This document shows, piece by piece, positions 20,668 through 22,218 of a stretch of DNA of 22,218 nt (positions are counted from its first letter, which is position 1; every line of letters starts with the position of its first letter). Where the stretch lies: positions 1 to 22,218 of the IMG/VR virus record IMGVR_UViG_3300032296_002041; one strand, written 5' to 3'. The notes under the pieces are model-generated. The model was not told the origin of the DNA and ran no database searches. It was given only the letters and a program-made list of their open reading frames with translations. The position numbers and the translations under genes were made by a program. The DNA comes from a virus.

Positions 20668-21504
20668 TTATCCTACAACAAAGCCGGATTGATCGCGGCG
20701 TGCCTTGCCCTTAGCGTATAGCGCAACAACGACGCCCTTAGGATCCAAATGCCTTATGTCGGTGTCATCACCGTCAACAACTGGCAGGCCAAGAAACGTA
20801 TCGCCATTGGCAAGCATAGCGTTAACGATCGCGCGATCGCGAAACACAACGGCGATCCGCTCGCCATTGGCAACAGCTTTAGCGACATAGGGCACATAAT
20901 CTGCGACGCCGCTATAGCTAAATGTTAGATCATAATTAGCCGGTATATGCTTGCGATTAGCGATTTTCGTATAATCGTAAAACTGGATATCGGGCAAAGC
21001 TTGCATAATGTTAGCGTACGAATAGCCGATAGCGACATTTTCCCAACGGATATCGCTTGTGCCGTTTAGACGCACAATAAGCTTATATCCTTGACGTTCG
21101 GCTTTAGCGCGCTCGCGGATCAATTCATTATGCAATTGGTTCATGAATAGATCGCGATATTGATTGAAGTATAGCGTCTTACGCAAGCGCGAAAGCATAA
21201 CATTAGACATAGCGCCGCGACCGGCGGTAAATAGGCAAGCTTTCTCACAGCCGGCTGTTTTTGCCATAGCGCACAATTGCACGCCGCTTTGCATTGCGGG
21301 CATTAGATAAAGGATCGCCGTTTTGACGCCGTATTTTTCGCCCTTGATCGTTTTAGCGTTTGTATCAATCCCTAAAAGCTTTTCCGGGAAGCGGCTAAAC
21401 AACGAACGGTTATGATCGTTACCTAATATCTGCAATTGGATATCCAGCGACAAGCCGGAAATGTCATATGCTAGCGTATTTTCGATTTTAGTTTGCATTA
21501 ACAT
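20668..21504 (-). CDS. GP88-family protein (278 aa), function unknown
   Basis: The pattern matches the phage 'gene product 88' family (PF17338): 'AILYLMPAMQSGVQLCAMAK', a cysteine triad C78-x7-C86-x3-C90, 'FTAGRG', 'VMLSRLRKTLYFNQYRDLFM', 'VRLNGTSDIRWENV', 'IQFYDYTKI', 'YDLTFSYSG', 'IAVVFRD', 'LGLPVVDGDDTDIRHLDPKG' and 'ALYAKGKARRDQSGFVVG'. The family is widespread in actinobacterial and other phages. The closely spaced cysteines suggest an Fe-S or metal site, and the conserved acidic/aromatic motifs suggest an enzyme. No reaction is established to my knowledge. ATG 21504 follows AAGGGTGAG; ATG 21498 is an alternative start. Its codon and base-word usage (many CGCTA words) differs from the replication genes. 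Confidence 0.82.
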   Translation of the reverse strand: MLMQTKIENTLAYDISGLSLDIQLQILGNDHNRSLFSRFPEKLLGIDTNAKTIKGEKYGVKTAILYLMPAMQSGVQLCAMAKTAGCEKACLFTAGRGAMSNVMLSRLRKTLYFNQYRDLFMNQLHNELIRERAKAERQGYKLIVRLNGTSDIRWENVAIGYSYANIMQALPDIQFYDYTKIANRKHIPANYDLTFSYSGVADYVPYVAKAVANGERIAVVFRDRAIVNAMLANGDTFLGLPVVDGDDTDIRHLDPKGVVVALYAKGKARRDQSGFVVG

Positions 21505-21532
21505 ATTGTCTCACCCTTATGTTGTATTGATA

Positions 21533-21748
21533 TTATAAATGAATAATGCCGGTATCGGCCATTAGCGTAGCGTAATGCACCGGGCGTTCGTACAAGCCGG
21601 TAACGCCGTCGCGATAAATAGATATCCAACGACCGGCGATAGCAAAGCCGATAGTCGCGCCATAAGGCAAGCTGGCAGTCACCGGCCATATATCGGTTAA
21701 GCTTTCGCTATCCAACGCGCCGTTAAGCGTTTCAAAATAGTTTTGCAT
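21533..21748 (-). CDS. unknown small protein (71 aa)
   Basis: I chose ATG 21748 because AAAGGGGGAAAG precedes it, inside the last codons of the upstream gene; the frame is open to 21781. The protein starts MQNYFETLNGALDSESLTDI and continues 'WPVTASLPYGATIGFAIAGR' and 'WISIYRDGVTGLYERPVHYA'. It reads as a small beta-rich protein with Gly/aromatic turns. No catalytic residues are evident and no family is recognised. Confidence 0.62.
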   Translation of the reverse strand: MQNYFETLNGALDSESLTDIWPVTASLPYGATIGFAIAGRWISIYRDGVTGLYERPVHYATLMADTGIIHL

Positions 21749-21749
21749 T

Positions 21750-21863
21750 TTACTTTCCCCCTTTATCGTTGCGGCTTGCAAACGCGAAGCCTGCTAACGT
21801 GCAAGCAATCCAAATAAACGCAAACGCGTTAAACGGTATATATTGTGATAAATCGAATAGCAT
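21750..21863 (-). CDS. single-pass small membrane protein (37 aa)
   Basis: ATG 21863 follows AGGGACTTTCAA. The protein begins MLFDLSQYIPFNAFAFIWIA and continues CTLAGFAFASRNDKGGK. Residues about 9-29 form one hydrophobic helix, with a positively charged C-terminal end (RNDKGGK) expected in the cytoplasm. It is the first gene of the leftward operon and is followed by the next start after one base. Small membrane proteins at the head of early operons are common in phages. No specific role can be read. Confidence 0.65.
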   Translation of the reverse strand: MLFDLSQYIPFNAFAFIWIACTLAGFAFASRNDKGGK

Positions 21864-21896
21864 TTGAAAGTCCCTATTTCGTTGTTACTAACCCGC

Positions 21897-21925
21897 CAAT
21901 AGGAACAATGTGCCGGTTCAGTCAA
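21897..21925 (-). promoter_or_regulatory. candidate leftward promoter P1
   Basis: On the minus strand TTGACT (21925-21920) is followed after 17 bases by CTATTG (21902-21897). Transcription would start about 27 bases ahead of the first gene of the operon (21863). The -10 and most of the spacer coincide with the first 19-bp direct repeat. Confidence 0.55.
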
Positions 21926-21931
21926 TAACAA

Positions 21932-21960
21932 AATGCAATTCAATTGAAAACAATTGTCAA
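21932..21960 (-). promoter_or_regulatory. candidate leftward promoter P2
   Basis: On the minus strand a consensus TTGACA (21960-21955) is followed after 17 bases by TGCATT (21937-21932), a poor -10. The -35 starts five bases after the unique GANTC site and the 20-bp palindrome, so an activator bound there could compensate for the weak -10. Confidence 0.45.
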
Positions 21961-21966
21961 CAATCG

Positions 21967-21986
21967 AATCACATTCGAATGTGATT
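21967..21986. promoter_or_regulatory. perfect 20-bp palindrome (operator candidate)
   Basis: AATCACATTCGAATGTGATT reads the same on both strands. Its left end overlaps GAATC (21966-21970), the only GANTC I find in the window. It lies just upstream of the leftward TTGACA and overlaps the weak -35 position of the rightward TATAAT, a position suited to a two-way switch. Confidence 0.75.
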
Positions 21987-22024
21987 GCCTTGTCTATATA
22001 ATATAAAGCAACAGGAACCATGTG

Positions 22025-22052
22025 CCGCTTTATAGCGGTGAATAGTCACCGC
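22025..22052. repeat. two mutually exclusive short hairpins
   Basis: CCGCT-TTAT-AGCGG (22025-22038) and GCGGTGA-ATAG-TCACCGC (22035-22052) share the GCGG segment, so only one can form at a time. Such overlap is typical of attenuators, but no leader gene is visible in the window. Confidence 0.5.
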
Positions 22053-22150
22053 CGCGCTTCCGTTTTCGCGTGCCTCTGACGCCATTTGGTCACTAACTAA
22101 TACGCTGTTACAGCGCGAAACCCGCAGAAATACTAGGCTTTTTACATATA

Positions 22151-22182
22151 GGGGGGTGGGGGTGCTTTAAATTTAACCCCCC
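22151..22182. repeat. G-tract / C-tract hairpin near the window edge
   Basis: GGGGGGT (22151-22157), followed by GGGGGT, can pair with ACCCCCC (22176-22182) across an AT-rich loop containing TTTAAATTTA. A second C/G-rich stretch follows to 22206. It may be a terminator for transcription entering from the right, or a structured end region. Confidence 0.5.
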
Positions 22183-22218
22183 CCGGCCCGGCCTTGCGCG
22201 GGGGGCGTGTGCGTATAA

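Larger units (their letters stand above)
21897..22027. repeat. two 19-bp direct repeats CAAYAGGAACMATGTGCCG
   Basis: Copies at 21897-21915 and 22009-22027 match at 17 of 19 positions and are 112 bases apart. They flank the palindrome. The first covers the -10 and spacer of the proximal promoter; the second has no matching -35. They look like binding sites of one regulator. Confidence 0.75.
21864..22218. promoter_or_regulatory. 355-base regulatory region without a gene
   Basis: No convincing ORF lies here. The region holds two leftward promoter candidates, a perfect 20-bp palindrome with the only GANTC site in the window, two 19-bp direct repeats, two short hairpins and a G/C-tract hairpin near the edge. 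A TATAAT at 21997-22002 on the plus strand has only TTCGAA 17 bases upstream (inside the palindrome), so rightward transcription is possible but weakly supported. Confidence 0.7.

Noticed and set aside
20826-20839. Perfect palindrome CGATCGCGCGATCG
   Set aside because: It lies inside the GP88-family coding frame (RDRAIV) and is explained by codons. There is no regulatory context.
21968-21985. CRP/FNR-like site in the 20-bp palindrome
   Set aside because: The CRP consensus is TGTGA-N6-TCACA. Here the arms are reversed (TCACA-N6-TGTGA), so it does not fit.
18408-22130. Shared 14-mer GAAACCCGCAGAAA at 18408-18421 and 22117-22130
   Set aside because: Roughly one such match is expected by chance in a window this size, and the flanks do not extend the similarity.
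1-22218. tRNA genes, CRISPR arrays, insertion sequences or an integrase
   Set aside because: I saw no cloverleaf-like sequences, no regularly spaced repeats with unique spacers, no transposase and no recombinase motifs. The six-copy motif array has irregular spacing and mixed orientation, unlike CRISPR.

Overview
The window is a segment of a tailed double-stranded DNA phage genome. It is densely packed, with genes overlapping by ATGA or TAATG, and its modules lie on both strands. It contains no rRNA, tRNA, integrase or CRISPR. The host is probably an alphaproteobacterium. The main support is base-word usage: scanning by eye I find a single GANTC site (the CcrM methylation site of alphaproteobacteria) in 22.2 kb, where about 87 would be expected by chance. 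The best promoters also have alphaproteobacterial-looking TTGACN / CTATAN boxes.

Layout. (1) 1-6012, plus strand: the end of the virion module. It holds the C-terminus of a tail protein, a C1q-like appendage protein, two Gln/Ala-rich probable internal virion proteins, a 1091-residue probable ejection protein and a small basic protein. (2) 6030-7791, plus strand: a RuvC-like resolvase and an SNF2-type helicase. (3) 7783-12404, minus strand: an HNH/AP2 endonuclease, a DUF2815 ssDNA-binding protein, a DUF2800 Fe-S RecB-like nuclease, a family A DNA polymerase with proofreading domain, and a second HNH endonuclease at the head of the operon. (4) 12538-17786, plus strand: a multi-HTH regulator, seven small unknown genes, a Prim-Pol/SF3 primase-helicase and a DUF3310 protein, closed by a strong intrinsic terminator. 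(5) 17843-21863, minus strand: an operon of small unknown genes that includes a GP88-family protein, an XRE-type regulator and the small terminase subunit, followed by a third HNH gene with its own promoter. (6) 21864-22218: an intergenic regulatory region from which the leftward operon starts.

The replication genes form a coherent set: Prim-Pol/helicase, polymerase, ssDNA-binding protein, nuclease, SNF2 helicase and resolvase. The same families commonly travel together in other phages. Three HNH endonucleases sit at operon boundaries and behave like mobile genes.

The least explained structures are two. One is an array of six copies of a 16-bp motif (core AACCRTGCAC) between the small terminase gene and the third HNH gene; its orientation flips around a 30-bp palindromic promoter/operator. 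The other is the regulatory region at the right end, where the only GANTC site overlaps a perfect 20-bp palindrome five bases upstream of a TTGACA box. No large terminase, portal or capsid gene is in the window.
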